A stretch of 64,000 bases of DNA from an uncultured Verrucomicrobia subdivision 3 bacterium (GCA_903895255.1 CAITTG010000088.1:1-64000); one strand, 5' to 3'. Shown: positions 28,093 to 38,442, counted from the stretch's first letter. Notes: generated by a model from the sequence alone, not told the origin. Numbers and translations are program-made.

Positions 28093-29886
28093 ATGGCAAG
28101 AGCATACAGCTACATTCGTTTTAGCACCCCCGAACAGGCAGCGGGCGACTCATTCCGGCGACAAACTGAAAAATCGGAGGCGTATGCCAAAGCCAATGGC
28201 CTTCGACTGGACGACTCGCTTGACATGCATGACAAAGGACTGAGTGCCTTTACCGGAGCCAATAAAAAGAAGGGTGGGCTCGCGGTTTTCCTAAAAGCCG
28301 TCGAAACCGGAATTGTCCGGCAAGGCTCTTATCTGCTGGTTGAATCCCTGGACCGTTTAAGCCGGGACACGTTAACCGAACAAATGACCTTGTTCATGCA
28401 ACTGGTTAACGCTGACATAACGGTGGTCACCCTGACCGACAAGCAGGTTTACAACAAAGACACCATCAATACCGACATAAGCCGACTAATGCTGTCATTA
28501 GTAATGATGATGCGTGCGCATGAGGAATCATCCACCAAATCCGAGCGCCTGGTGCAGGCATGGATTGGAAAACGCCAAAAAATCGGCCAAATCAAGATGA
28601 CCTCCCAATGCCCGCAATGGCTGGTCCTCAGCGAAGATCGCAAAAGTTTTGGGGTGATTTTGGAACGCGCCCAAATCGTCCGCCGCATTTTTGACATGAA
28701 CATTGCGGGCAAAGGACAGGCAACCATTGCCAAGCAACTTAATCGGGAGGGCGTACCCGCTTGGGGTAAAAGCAATGGTTGGCACTTTTCATACATTCAA
28801 CGGATTCTGCGGAGCCGAACCGTATTGGGGGAATACCAGCCCCGCCGCCGTGAACGGCAGGGGAAAAGGCGACTCATTGACATTGGGGAACCGATAAAAG
28901 AGTACTATCCGGCTGTCATTGACCAATTGACCTGGCAAAAGGCACAAGTCAGAAAGCAAACCAACACCCCCGGCCAGTTCGGCCAAAGCACGGGGAACCT
29001 TTTCTCGGGCCTCGCATTCGATGGAAACTCCGGGACGCCCATGCGCCACATGGGGCGCGGGTATGACAAGAAAAAGCGCGAAAAAAAGGACGGCACACCC
29101 TACCGGTATTATTATTTGGTTTCTGACTACACACGCAAGCAACCCGATGCCCGCGCAGTGACATGGCGGTATGACTGGTTTGAAAAATGGTTTCTGGATT
29201 ACATCATTCAGGTGGATTGGGCGGCGATCAGCCGGGAAAAAATTCCGATCTCGGAAATTGGGTTGGAAAAAAAACTCGCCGATGCTCGGGCAAAAATAGA
29301 CCAAATCCAGACAAAACTTGACCGTCTGACCAACCTCGCAGCGAGCACGAACACCCCACCGGTTACCCTCATCCGCAACATGACGGAACTGGAAACGCAG
29401 TTGGTTCCGCAAAAAAACAAAGAACTGGAACTGGCAAAAGAATACGAGGCACTCGTAATTCGCCGCACGTCGTTACAGGAGGCCGGAACGGAAATCAAAG
29501 ATCTTGTCGCCCAGGGCGACAGATCCGCACGTTTGCGACTGCGGGAGGAGTTGCGCAAACGCATCAGCCGCATTGATCTTTTCCCGGAAGGGGCAGACGC
29601 CAAACATCTTGAAGATGAGCCGGTCAAACCGGAAATAATGACACCAACCTTCAAAGTGACCTACGTCAACGGCGTGTATCAGTGGTTTTTTTGCAATTCT
29701 CGAAAACCGGAACCGGACGGCGCAGTAATTCTGAATTCCGCCCCACCACCCGGAATGCAGGTGGAATTGCAGGAAAGGCCGGAAGTCAACTACTCCGCAG
29801 GCATTGAAGCCGACCAACGCGGGAAGGTATTAACGCAACGGTATGTTCCCATTGAACCTAAACGGAGGAAAAAAGGCCGCCGATAA
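28093..29886 (+). CDS. Large serine recombinase (integrase)
   Basis: 597 residues from MARAYSYIRFSTPEQAAGD. Catalytic Ser11 in YIRFST, SFRRQ, and the ESLDRLSRDTLTEQ arginine block form the N-terminal resolvase domain (about 1-150). A Recombinase domain follows (about 170-290: ARIVRRIFDMNIAGKGQATI ... NREGVPAWGKSNGWH). The zinc-ribbon region that normally has CxxC pairs reads LFSGLAFDGNSGTPMRHMGR, without cysteines. A coiled coil (about 395-480) completes the protein. Likely catalyses integration and excision of the surrounding element. Confidence 0.88.
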   Translation: MARAYSYIRFSTPEQAAGDSFRRQTEKSEAYAKANGLRLDDSLDMHDKGLSAFTGANKKKGGLAVFLKAVETGIVRQGSYLLVESLDRLSRDTLTEQMTLFMQLVNADITVVTLTDKQVYNKDTINTDISRLMLSLVMMMRAHEESSTKSERLVQAWIGKRQKIGQIKMTSQCPQWLVLSEDRKSFGVILERAQIVRRIFDMNIAGKGQATIAKQLNREGVPAWGKSNGWHFSYIQRILRSRTVLGEYQPRRRERQGKRRLIDIGEPIKEYYPAVIDQLTWQKAQVRKQTNTPGQFGQSTGNLFSGLAFDGNSGTPMRHMGRGYDKKKREKKDGTPYRYYYLVSDYTRKQPDARAVTWRYDWFEKWFLDYIIQVDWAAISREKIPISEIGLEKKLADARAKIDQIQTKLDRLTNLAASTNTPPVTLIRNMTELETQLVPQKNKELELAKEYEALVIRRTSLQEAGTEIKDLVAQGDRSARLRLREELRKRISRIDLFPEGADAKHLEDEPVKPEIMTPTFKVTYVNGVYQWFFCNSRKPEPDGAVILNSAPPPGMQVELQERPEVNYSAGIEADQRGKVLTQRYVPIEPKRRKKGRR

Positions 29887-29914
29887 ATTCGTCGCGATAG
29901 GGGCGACACTGCCT

Positions 29915-30256
29915 CTACGGTCTCAGGGAGCGTTGCCTTGCCAATGCTTTCTTGATCCGCATGGTCCGCTTGGCATCAAGTGGTGGAATCCCCGCCAGCA
30001 ATAAAATGTCGGGGCCAACGTCCAACGCCTGACTTAACCGCAAAAAAGTGATGACAGAGGCGGGAAACTTACCGTTTTCAATATGGGAAACGGTCTGCCA
30101 GTGAACACCCGCAATTTCCGCCAGGCATTCTTGCGTTAAATCCGCCCGCAAGCGGGCGGCCTTAACATTCGCGCCAATCCGGCGCAGCATTTGACGCTCA
30201 GTCACCCCATACAAAAAGCAGGTTTTCGCGGTTGCTAACATCGCACATGTTCGCAA
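29915..30256 (-). CDS. XRE-family helix-turn-helix regulator
   Basis: 113 residues. GANVKAARLRADLTQECLAEIAG, HWQTVSHIENGKFPASVITF and RLSQALDVGPDILLL are a full HTH_3 domain. The start could be further in, at MLATAKTC or MLRRIGAN. It is convergent with the recombinase and divergent from the plus-strand cargo across a 185-bp gap, the usual place for a regulator of element genes. Confidence 0.85.
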   Translation of the reverse strand: MRTCAMLATAKTCFLYGVTERQMLRRIGANVKAARLRADLTQECLAEIAGVHWQTVSHIENGKFPASVITFLRLSQALDVGPDILLLAGIPPLDAKRTMRIKKALARQRSLRP

Positions 30257-30441
30257 TTAGTGGTTTGCTTTCAATGAACCAAGAACACTGGGCGGCTGGG
30301 AGATGGGGCTGGAAAATCAAATTCCGGACAAAATCACATCCATTGACCTCCTGCCTGAACCGGCCCGGCCTCCGGCCATTCCTCCCCTTTCGGAAAAAAA
30401 CCATCTCGTGCAGTTAAACAAATCTTAACCACATCAAAAAT

Positions 30442-30981
30442 ATGAACATCAACGAAATCAAGAAAACCAAATCAACCGTCATCAGCACCGAACCGACCAA
30501 CAATGGAATCGAAGTATGGGTGCGATACGAGGATGGGCGTGAACACGCCTACACCGTGCCCAGTCAGAATTTTCAGGCGCGTGAAGGTCACGAACTTACG
30601 GAAATGCAATACCAAGGACGTCCGGTCGCCATCCTGAACAACGCCACCAATAGGAAATTCCAAATCCTTACCGGATATTCGTTCCTTGGAGTCGGCCCGC
30701 AGGTGGTGCCGAAACCAAGAGGCTTTTGGTTCGGCTATTTTCTCTTAGCTTTGCCAATCATATTGGTCGGAAACAGCATGGTTGCAGACAGCTATTCATA
30801 CTGGGAGCATCACTGGTTCGAGCATTGGCTTGCCAATATTTACTGCTTTATTACGAGCGTGGGCGGGTTGGTCATTCTGCCGCTCCGGTTCATTTTTTGG
30901 CAGGATATTAAAAAATTCCGCCATGGCCGCAAGGTCAAGGCGGTTAATGCAGTAATACTTCAAGCGTATGACAAATTGTGA
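30442..30981 (+). CDS. Hypothetical membrane protein
   Basis: 179 residues. The soluble N-terminus (about 1-90) includes RYEDGREHAYTVPSQNF. Two hydrophobic helices follow: FWFGYFLLALPIILVGNSMV and ANIYCFITSVGGLVILPLRF, joined by a His/Trp-rich loop (SYWEHHWFEHWL). Not recognised. It is followed 3 bp later by the next small gene, suggesting co-transcription. Confidence 0.65.
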   Translation: MNINEIKKTKSTVISTEPTNNGIEVWVRYEDGREHAYTVPSQNFQAREGHELTEMQYQGRPVAILNNATNRKFQILTGYSFLGVGPQVVPKPRGFWFGYFLLALPIILVGNSMVADSYSYWEHHWFEHWLANIYCFITSVGGLVILPLRFIFWQDIKKFRHGRKVKAVNAVILQAYDKL

Positions 30982-30984
30982 TTT

Positions 30985-31272
30985 ATGAAAATGAGCCAAA
31001 ATGACGATGCAAAACCAGTTCCCCCAGCCTACACCTCATGCGCGGGAAAAATTCGCGCCTGTGTCTGGGAATCACAGGAGGCGAACGGGATTCGAGATAA
31101 AATTCTCATCAGCCGGTTCTTCAAGAAAGACGATTCGTGGCAGAGGGGCCGGACGTTTTATGCTGATGAACTGGCCATGGTGGTCGAGGCCGTGTCCAAA
31201 GCTCAGCAGTGGATTCAAGGGCGGCACCGACAACTCGAATTTGCCGACCATCGCGGACAGGCGGGAACATAA
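30985..31272 (+). CDS. Small protein of a family found on mobile elements
   Basis: 95 residues. AGKIRACVWESQEANGIRDK, RFFKKDDSWQRGRTFYADEL and MVVEAVSKAQQWIQ follow the pattern KIRxxxxxAxIWEN...YKxxxxWxxxxxFxxxxLxxxxxxxxxAxxWI of small proteins common on conjugative and mobilizable elements. ATG at 30991 is an alternative start. Function unknown. Confidence 0.6.
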   Translation: MKMSQNDDAKPVPPAYTSCAGKIRACVWESQEANGIRDKILISRFFKKDDSWQRGRTFYADELAMVVEAVSKAQQWIQGRHRQLEFADHRGQAGT

Positions 31273-31624
31273 TTTTGCGCCCAGCGCAAAAGGTTTCGGG
31301 CAACGCAGGAGTGCGCCCCGAGCCAAGGCCCGACAAGGGCTGGGCCGGGCGGCGATGGCCGTCCGGCCCTCATTTTTGAACGAACGCGGCCCTGTGGCCG
31401 CGTAGGTTAAGGGACAAATGCCCCAAGGGCCTCACCACATTATAAACTGTCATTCGCTGGGCTTGCCCAGTCCGAATAGCCCCCTCGGGACCCGGTCCGA
31501 GGGAATGTGACCTTCGCAATCAATCCATTTGAATTATCGGCCCGCCTCCCCCATCATGCCGTCGACGCATGTCGAACCAGCAAATCAACTCTGGCATCTG
31601 GGATAATCATAAACGGGGCTGACC
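31273..31624. other. Non-coding stretch upstream of the defence-like operon
   Basis: It contains a strong hairpin at 31342-31377 and then about 250 bp with no coding frame of protein character. The promoter of the operon starting at 31625 should lie here, but no clear -35/-10 pair stands out. Confidence 0.4.
31342..31377 (+). terminator. Intrinsic terminator-like hairpin
   Basis: GGGCCGG at 31342-31348 pairs with CCGGCCC at 31363-31369, with inner pairing GGC/GCC, followed by tcattttt. It lies 70 bp after the stop at 31272 and insulates the following operon. Confidence 0.6.
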
Positions 31625-34600
31625 ATGTCCTCCGATCGCACATTCATTACCAACGAAACCGGCCAGAGCCTGCATGAGCGGTTTCATGCTTTGCTAGGAA
31701 CAGACACGCGCCACTTCGATTGCCTTGTCGGTTATTTTTTCATCAGCGGCTTTTACAAACTTTATCCCGCGCTCACGCAGACGGAAAAAATCCGCATTTT
31801 GATTGGCATCAAAACGGACGGTAAAACTTACGAACTCATTCAGGATGCCAAGCAACAGGAACTGGTTTTGGAGTCACACGCCCAGGCGCGGGCGGCGGCA
31901 TCGGGTGCGTTGCGTGGCGAACTGGAAAAATCGGAGGATTCCGCCAACGTCGAGGAAGGCGTCCGGAAATTCGTCGAGTGGATTGTATCAGGCAAACTGG
32001 AAATCGAGGCCTACCCATCCGAACGGATTCACGCCAAGCTCTACATCATGACTTTTCATGACGGCGACCGTGACAAGGGCCGCGTTATCACCGGTTCGAG
32101 CAATTTCACCGAAGCCGGGCTCTTGGACAATTTGGAATTCAATGTCGAATTGAAAAACCGTTCGGACTACGACTTCGCGCTGACGAAGTTCAATGAGCTT
32201 TGGGTGAAGGGAGTGGAAGTATCGAAAGATTTTGTCCAGATCATCGAAAAACAGTCGCCCTATGCGCAATTCACGCCGTACGAATTGTATCTGAAATTCC
32301 TTTACGAATATTTCCGCAACGAACTCAATTTACCGGACGAACTGGACAGTGCGTATCTGCCGAACGATTTCAAGAAACTGAAATACCAAGAAGACGCGGT
32401 ATTGAACGCCGCCCGCGTGCTCGATGAATTCGGCGGGGTTTTTCTGGCGGATGTCGTCGGGCTTGGAAAAACTTTCATGTCCGCGCTGTTAGCACGGCAC
32501 CTGGACGGACGGTCAATCGTCATCGCCCCGCCACATCTTTTGGACGAACACAATCCCGGCTCCTGGCCCAACGTCTTCCGCGAATTCGGCGTGCGCGGTT
32601 CAAAATGCGAATCCATCGGCAAACTCGCCACTCTGCTTGGAGACGACCTTGAAAAATATCAATACGTCTTCATTGACGAATCGCACCGCTTCCGCACCGA
32701 GGACACACAGAGCTACGAACTGCTCGCCCAGATTTGTAGCGGCAAAAAAATTATCCTCGTTTCGGCCACGCCGTTGAATAATTCGCCGCAGGACATTTTG
32801 AGCCAGATCAAATTGTTTCAACCGGCCAAAAACAGTTCCATCCCCGGCGTCCGTAATCTTGAAGCATTCTTCGCCGGCTTGCGCCGTAATTTAAGCGGTT
32901 TGGATCGTCAGGACGACCGCGAACAATATTTTCAGACGGTGCAGGACAACGCCCGCGACACGCGTGAGAAAATTCTCAAACATCTCATGATTAGGCGCAC
33001 CCGGACCGAAATCATGAATTTCTACGGCGAGGATTTGCATCAGCAGGGTTTGAAGTTCCCAGAAGTCGCCGACCCCGAACCGCTTTTCTACGAACTCGAC
33101 GAAACCGAAAACCAGATTTTCGACGAAACCGTCCGGTTGCTCACGAACGAATTCAAATACGCCCGTTACAAGCCGCTAGAATATTTCCAAGGCGAACACA
33201 CCAAGCAGGAAGTCCAAAGCCAGGTCAACCTTGCCAAGTTCATGAAAATCTTGACCGTCAAACGTCTGGAAAGCAGTTTTACCGCTTTCCGGCAGACGTT
33301 GGGACGGTTCATTGCCACCTACGCGCGCGTCATCGAAGAATTCGACAAAGGCCACGTCTTCATTAGCAAAAAGCACATCGCCAAAGTTTTTGAATTGCTG
33401 GAATCTGACGATTCAGAAGCCGTGCAACGGTTGATTGACGAAGACAAAGCCGAAAAGCTCAACGCCACGGAATTCAAGGCCACGTTCATCACTGACTTGA
33501 AAAGCGACCTGAAAATTCTCCACGACATCCGCGACCACTGGAAAAAAATCACGCGCGATCCGAAATGGGATGCTTTTGCCGACGTTCTTAAAACCAAGGC
33601 GCATCTCAAAAAAGGTAAAGTCATCATTTTTACCGAGTCCAAAGAAACCGCCGAATATCTGGGCTCGCAGATTGCGAAGGAAGTTGAACCCAAGGTCCTC
33701 GTCTTCACCGGTGTCTCGCATGAGAGCGTCCGCGCCGAAGTCATCGCCAACTTTGACGCCAAGGTTCGTCATCCCAAAGACGACTATCGCATTCTCATCG
33801 CAACCGAAGTTTTGTCGGAAGGCGTGAACCTGCACCGTTCCCACGTCGTCATTAATTACGATATTCCATGGAATCCCACGCGGCTCATTCAGCGCGTCGG
33901 ACGCGTCAACCGCGTGGATACCAAGTTTGACAAGATTTACACATTCAATTTTTTCCCTACCAAAAAAAGCAACGACCTCATCAAACTCCGCGAAGCCGCC
34001 GAGGCGAAAATTCACGCCTTCATCGAAATGCTGGGCGCTGACGCCAAGTTGCTGACGGACGGCGAGGACATCAAATCACAAAGCCTGTTCTCGCGTTTGA
34101 ATTCCAAGGAAACCATCACCGGTGAAAATGCTAACGAAGACAGCGAATTGAAATATCTCGCCGAAATTCGCGAAGTTCGCGACAAGAATGGTGATTTGTT
34201 CGAGCGCATCAAGCGCCTCCCCAAGAAAGCCCGATCCACCCGGCTTTTGCCAAGCGCCGCCCCCGCCAAGCAACTGCCCGCATTGTTCACTTATTTTCGC
34301 CGGGAAAAGCTCGACAAGTTTTTCCTGTCACCGCCGGCCGGCGCGGATTCCGCCGAGATTGATTTTTTCACCGCCGCCAAAATCCTAAAACCTGCTGACG
34401 CCAACGAGCCGCGCCAGAACATCCCGCGTGAGTTCTACGATTTGTTGGAGCAGAACAAAGAGAATTTCCTCAACGCCACGACCACCGATGCCGGACAGGC
34501 CGAACCCACCCACCGGGGCGACCGCCACGCCGCGACCGTTTTGAAACGTCTGCGGGCGAAAGAAATTCGTCGTTGCCAACAATTCACCGAGGACGACGAG

Positions 34601-34831
34601 GAATTTGTCGGAACCATCATTCGGTTGTTGGAAGATGGCGCATTGCCGAAGCGCACCACGCAAAAAGTCAGCGAGGCGCTGAAAAAGGAAATTCAACCGC
34701 TCGCCATCCTGCGGATTTTGCGTCGCGACATTCCGCGTGAATTCTTGCGGGCAAACGCATCGCAAGCCAGCAGTTCCGCCAGCGCGCCGCGCGAAGTCAT
34801 CCTTTCATCATTCCTTGTCCAAACCGCATGA
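31625..34831 (+). CDS. SNF2-type helicase with N-terminal phospholipase D-like nuclease domain
   Basis: 1068 residues. N-terminal PLD domain (about 1-190): DCLVGYFFISGF and the HKD-type motif IHAKLYIM...GSSNFTEAGL (His about 136). A superfamily 2 helicase follows: Walker A VFLADVVGLGKTF near 275, DEAH-equivalent YVFIDESHRFR near 350, VSATPLNNSPQDI, and motifs V-VI TEVLSEGVNLHRSHVVI and RLIQRVGRVNRVD near 750. This architecture is known from anti-phage and restriction loci (compare DrmD plus DrmC of DISARM, here fused). First gene of the operon; its stop overlaps the methylase start by 4 bp. The first possible target is translocation along and cutting of foreign DNA, by inference. Confidence 0.9.
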   Translation: MSSDRTFITNETGQSLHERFHALLGTDTRHFDCLVGYFFISGFYKLYPALTQTEKIRILIGIKTDGKTYELIQDAKQQELVLESHAQARAAASGALRGELEKSEDSANVEEGVRKFVEWIVSGKLEIEAYPSERIHAKLYIMTFHDGDRDKGRVITGSSNFTEAGLLDNLEFNVELKNRSDYDFALTKFNELWVKGVEVSKDFVQIIEKQSPYAQFTPYELYLKFLYEYFRNELNLPDELDSAYLPNDFKKLKYQEDAVLNAARVLDEFGGVFLADVVGLGKTFMSALLARHLDGRSIVIAPPHLLDEHNPGSWPNVFREFGVRGSKCESIGKLATLLGDDLEKYQYVFIDESHRFRTEDTQSYELLAQICSGKKIILVSATPLNNSPQDILSQIKLFQPAKNSSIPGVRNLEAFFAGLRRNLSGLDRQDDREQYFQTVQDNARDTREKILKHLMIRRTRTEIMNFYGEDLHQQGLKFPEVADPEPLFYELDETENQIFDETVRLLTNEFKYARYKPLEYFQGEHTKQEVQSQVNLAKFMKILTVKRLESSFTAFRQTLGRFIATYARVIEEFDKGHVFISKKHIAKVFELLESDDSEAVQRLIDEDKAEKLNATEFKATFITDLKSDLKILHDIRDHWKKITRDPKWDAFADVLKTKAHLKKGKVIIFTESKETAEYLGSQIAKEVEPKVLVFTGVSHESVRAEVIANFDAKVRHPKDDYRILIATEVLSEGVNLHRSHVVINYDIPWNPTRLIQRVGRVNRVDTKFDKIYTFNFFPTKKSNDLIKLREAAEAKIHAFIEMLGADAKLLTDGEDIKSQSLFSRLNSKETITGENANEDSELKYLAEIREVRDKNGDLFERIKRLPKKARSTRLLPSAAPAKQLPALFTYFRREKLDKFFLSPPAGADSAEIDFFTAAKILKPADANEPRQNIPREFYDLLEQNKENFLNATTTDAGQAEPTHRGDRHAATVLKRLRAKEIRRCQQFTEDDEEFVGTIIRLLEDGALPKRTTQKVSEALKKEIQPLAILRILRRDIPREFLRANASQASSSASAPREVILSSFLVQTA

Positions 34832-37800
34832 ATCCAGAACTCGCGCGTAAAACCATCGTCGAAACTTTTCGGCAAAAGTTCGATGACGCCCGCTTTCTCT
34901 ATTTCATCCGCAATCTCGTCAACCACCTCGACGAAACCAAAAAGCAAACTTGGACTCACCAATACATTAAATCCGCGTTCGAGGATCATGTGAACCATTT
35001 CACACGCCTCGGCACCTACACCGACACGGACAAGGAAGCCGTGGATGTGCTGGTGATCCACCTGCGCAAGGAAACCACCCTTGCGCGTGGCCGCGTGACA
35101 CTGCGCAATTTCGTCGCCGATTATCTCGCCACTGGCCACGGTCAGGGCAAAGCGGCCGTCATCGCCGCATTTGTCTCGCCGGATGAAGACGACTGGCGTT
35201 TTTCCTTCGTCAAACTCGACTACACCTTTGAAAAAACCGATCTCGGCTTTGTCGCCGAGCGCCGACAACTCACTCCGGCACGGCGATACAGCTACCTCGT
35301 CGGCAAAAACGAAAATTGCCATACGGCGCAAAAGCAGTTTCTAGCCCTACTTGAAGCGCAGGAAACAAATCCCACCGTCGCCCAGCTTGAAGCCGCGTTC
35401 AGCGTCGAAAAAGTCACCAAGGAATTTTACGACCACTACAAGGATTTGTTCGAGCAGACCCGCGACGCCTTGTCCGCATTTCTCGAATCCGCACCCGCCA
35501 TCAAAAAACATTTCGCCGAGCGCGGCATCGAGTGTGACGACTTCGCCAAGAAACTGCTTGGTCAGATCGTATTTCTCTACTTCTTGCAAAAAAAGGGCTG
35601 GTTCGGCGTCGAGCGAGGCAAAGGCTGGGGCACCGGGCGCAAAGATTTCATCCGCCACCTGTTCAACGACCGCACCGACTACGCCCACATTCCCGGCTCG
35701 CGTAAACGACCAGCCAATTTCTTTAACGACATTCTTGAACCGCTCTTTTACGAGGCCATCGCCGCACCACGGACAGATGAAGACCATTATTATTCGCGTT
35801 TCGATTGCAAAATCCCGTTCTTGAACGGCGGGTTATTCGAGCCGCTCTACGGCTACAATTGGGTGGAGACGGAAATTTTGTTGCCCGACACGCTTTTCGC
35901 CAACGACAAGCCAAGCCAGGAAAAAGGCGAAACCGGCACCGGCATCCTTGACGTGTTTGACCGCTACAATTTCACCGTCAACGAAGCCGAACCGCTGGAA
36001 AAGGAAGTCGCCGTTGATCCTGAAATGCTCGGTTTAGTTTTTGAAAACCTGCTCCCTGAAAACGTCCGTCATTCCAGCGGCACATTTTACACCCCGCGCG
36101 TCATCGTCCATTACATGTGCCAGCAGGCACTACTGCATTACCTGACCACCCGCGCCGCCGACATTCCCCAGGCCGATCTCGCCCTATTTCTGCGGCTGGC
36201 GGAACGGTTCACCGACTTTCAGGCCAAGGAAACCAAAAAACACGCCGACAAACGCCTGCCGGAAAGCATCAGGAACAATGCGGCACGTCTCGACGAACTA
36301 CTCGCCACCATCACCGTTTGCGACCCCGCCATCGGTTCCGGGGCATTCCCCGTCGGCATGATGCTCGAAATTTGCCGCGCCCGCATGGCGCTGGCCGCCG
36401 TGGAAGGAATGCCGGAGCAAACTTTCTACCATTTAAAACGGCACGCCATCCAGCATTCCCTTTACGGCGTTGACCTTGACCCCGGCGCGGTGGAAATCGC
36501 CAAGCTCCGGCTCTGGCTGTCAATGGTCGTGGACGAGGACAATATCAGCGACATCCAGCCGCTACCCAACCTCGATTACAAAATCATGCAGGGAAATTCT
36601 CTGCTTGAAGAATTTGACGGTGTGCGTTTGCTCGATGACATGCTATTGCAACCGCCCGCCGCTTCGCGTGAATCTGAAATTACCGACCTCAAAACACGCA
36701 TCAGCGTCGCGTCACAAGAATTTGTCCGTCTGCACGGTGAAGGCAAAAAAAGCGCCGCCGCCAAACTTACCACCGAACAGGAAATCAAGCGGCTCAAAAA
36801 ACGACTCGCCACCCTTGTTCATCCCGACGAGGCAGTGACAGACGGACAGGGTGAACTCAATCAGCAGACCAGTTGGGCGAGCTTGAAACGGATTCAAGAA
36901 TTACATTCGACTTTTTTCGACGAAAATTCGCGTGCTGAAAAAAACAAGTTGCGCCAGGAATTGGACGGGCTGGAATGGAAATTCATGGAAGCCACCTTGC
37001 GCGAGCAAGGCCGAGAGACGGCACTGGCCGAATTGAAACGTGCCAGCGCCACACATCGCAAACCATTTTTTCTCTGGCGTCTTCATTTCGGGGAGGTCTT
37101 CCAGCAACGTGGCGGTTTCGATGTCGTCATTGCCAACCCTCCTTACGTCCGGCACGAAGAAATCAAGGAGTTTAAACCAGCCTTCAAACGAACTTTTGAA
37201 TGTTTCGCCGGCACAGCCGACCTGTTCGTTTTTTTCTACGAACGTTCCGTTAAATTATTGCGGGACGGAGGCGCAATAGCACTTATCACGTCCAATAAAT
37301 ACTACCGCACTGGCTATGGCGAAAAATTGCGTGGATTTTTAGTGCGGGAACTCACACTTCATCATCTTATTGATTTTGGTGACGCGCCCGTATTCGAGGC
37401 CATCGCTTACGCATCTATTCTCACAGGCGTGCGAACCGTGCCCTCCACAAACTCAAGTGTGCTTGGTTACACTTGGGAAAAGGATATGCCGTTTGACCGT
37501 ATCGCTCAAATAGTTCCCGAACGAGGCCAACAAATCTGCCAAACTGAATTGAAGATTGCCGGTTGGAGACTCGAATCTCCGACCACACTGCGCTTATTGG
37601 AAAAACTACAGCGAGCCGGAACACCTTTGGGCGATTATGTAAAGGGACGGTTTTACAATGGCGTGAAGTCAGGACATACCGAAGCGTTCGTCGTTGACCA
37701 GGGCACGCGTGATCGGCTGATTAAAGAAGACAAATCTTCATCCCGTTTTTTTAAACCTTACTTGGCAGGACGTGACTTGAAGCGTTGGCGTGTCCAGTCC

Positions 37801-38442
37801 CGACAACTTTGGTTAATTTACATCCCCTGGCATTTCCCATTTCACGAGGACACAACGATTACAACCGCATCTTTGAAGGCCGAACAAGAATTTAAAAAAC
37901 TTCATCCAGCGATTTATTCTCACCTCGAACAATTCAAAAATGAACTTGAACGGAGAGACAAAGCCGAAACTGGCATCAGATATGAATGGTATGCAATGGC
38001 ACGGCCAAGATACGAGATTCACACAGCCTTTGAGCGCCCCAAAATAATACTTGGGCGGTTTATGAATAAACCAACGTATGCTTTTGACAAGGAAGGCTTT
38101 TTTCACAATGACGCCCAGTATTCAATTGGAGGGGCAAATCCATATTTGGTAGCCATCTTAAATTCAAATGTTTGCTGGTGGTTTTTGACTCAACTTTGCA
38201 CAGACCTTCAAAATGGTTATCTACAGGCTCTAATTGAATATCAAATTCAGATTCCCATTCCCACCACGACCCCGGAAAAGCAAAAACCGATAGAAGACTT
38301 GGTTGAACACATTTTAGCGGCCAAGGCGCAGGAGAAAGGCGCTGACTTGAATGTGATGGAACGCGAATTAGGCAAGCTGGTTTATGCACTTTATGACCTG
38401 ACACCGGAGGAAATCCAAATCGTAAATGGTGGAAGCGAGTGA
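34828..38442 (+). CDS. Eco57I/PglX-like adenine-specific DNA methyltransferase
   Basis: 1204 residues. The N-terminus has QIVFLYFLQKKGWFGV and KIPFLNGGLFEPLYGY; then LGLVFENLLPENVRHSSGTF and YTPRVIVHYMC. SAM-binding motif I is ITVCDPAIGSGAFPVGM near 497 and catalytic motif IV is VIANPPYVRHEE near 768, of the gamma class producing N6-methyladenine. A long spacer (about 610-740) carries coiled coil, and the C-terminus (about 900-1160) is a target-recognition region. No PD-(D/E)XK motif is evident in the N-terminus, so it looks like a modification or PglX/DrmMI-like enzyme rather than a complete type IIG enzyme. Coupled to the helicase by ATGA. Confidence 0.9.
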   Translation: MNPELARKTIVETFRQKFDDARFLYFIRNLVNHLDETKKQTWTHQYIKSAFEDHVNHFTRLGTYTDTDKEAVDVLVIHLRKETTLARGRVTLRNFVADYLATGHGQGKAAVIAAFVSPDEDDWRFSFVKLDYTFEKTDLGFVAERRQLTPARRYSYLVGKNENCHTAQKQFLALLEAQETNPTVAQLEAAFSVEKVTKEFYDHYKDLFEQTRDALSAFLESAPAIKKHFAERGIECDDFAKKLLGQIVFLYFLQKKGWFGVERGKGWGTGRKDFIRHLFNDRTDYAHIPGSRKRPANFFNDILEPLFYEAIAAPRTDEDHYYSRFDCKIPFLNGGLFEPLYGYNWVETEILLPDTLFANDKPSQEKGETGTGILDVFDRYNFTVNEAEPLEKEVAVDPEMLGLVFENLLPENVRHSSGTFYTPRVIVHYMCQQALLHYLTTRAADIPQADLALFLRLAERFTDFQAKETKKHADKRLPESIRNNAARLDELLATITVCDPAIGSGAFPVGMMLEICRARMALAAVEGMPEQTFYHLKRHAIQHSLYGVDLDPGAVEIAKLRLWLSMVVDEDNISDIQPLPNLDYKIMQGNSLLEEFDGVRLLDDMLLQPPAASRESEITDLKTRISVASQEFVRLHGEGKKSAAAKLTTEQEIKRLKKRLATLVHPDEAVTDGQGELNQQTSWASLKRIQELHSTFFDENSRAEKNKLRQELDGLEWKFMEATLREQGRETALAELKRASATHRKPFFLWRLHFGEVFQQRGGFDVVIANPPYVRHEEIKEFKPAFKRTFECFAGTADLFVFFYERSVKLLRDGGAIALITSNKYYRTGYGEKLRGFLVRELTLHHLIDFGDAPVFEAIAYASILTGVRTVPSTNSSVLGYTWEKDMPFDRIAQIVPERGQQICQTELKIAGWRLESPTTLRLLEKLQRAGTPLGDYVKGRFYNGVKSGHTEAFVVDQGTRDRLIKEDKSSSRFFKPYLAGRDLKRWRVQSRQLWLIYIPWHFPFHEDTTITTASLKAEQEFKKLHPAIYSHLEQFKNELERRDKAETGIRYEWYAMARPRYEIHTAFERPKIILGRFMNKPTYAFDKEGFFHNDAQYSIGGANPYLVAILNSNVCWWFLTQLCTDLQNGYLQALIEYQIQIPIPTTTPEKQKPIEDLVEHILAAKAQEKGADLNVMERELGKLVYALYDLTPEEIQIVNGGSE

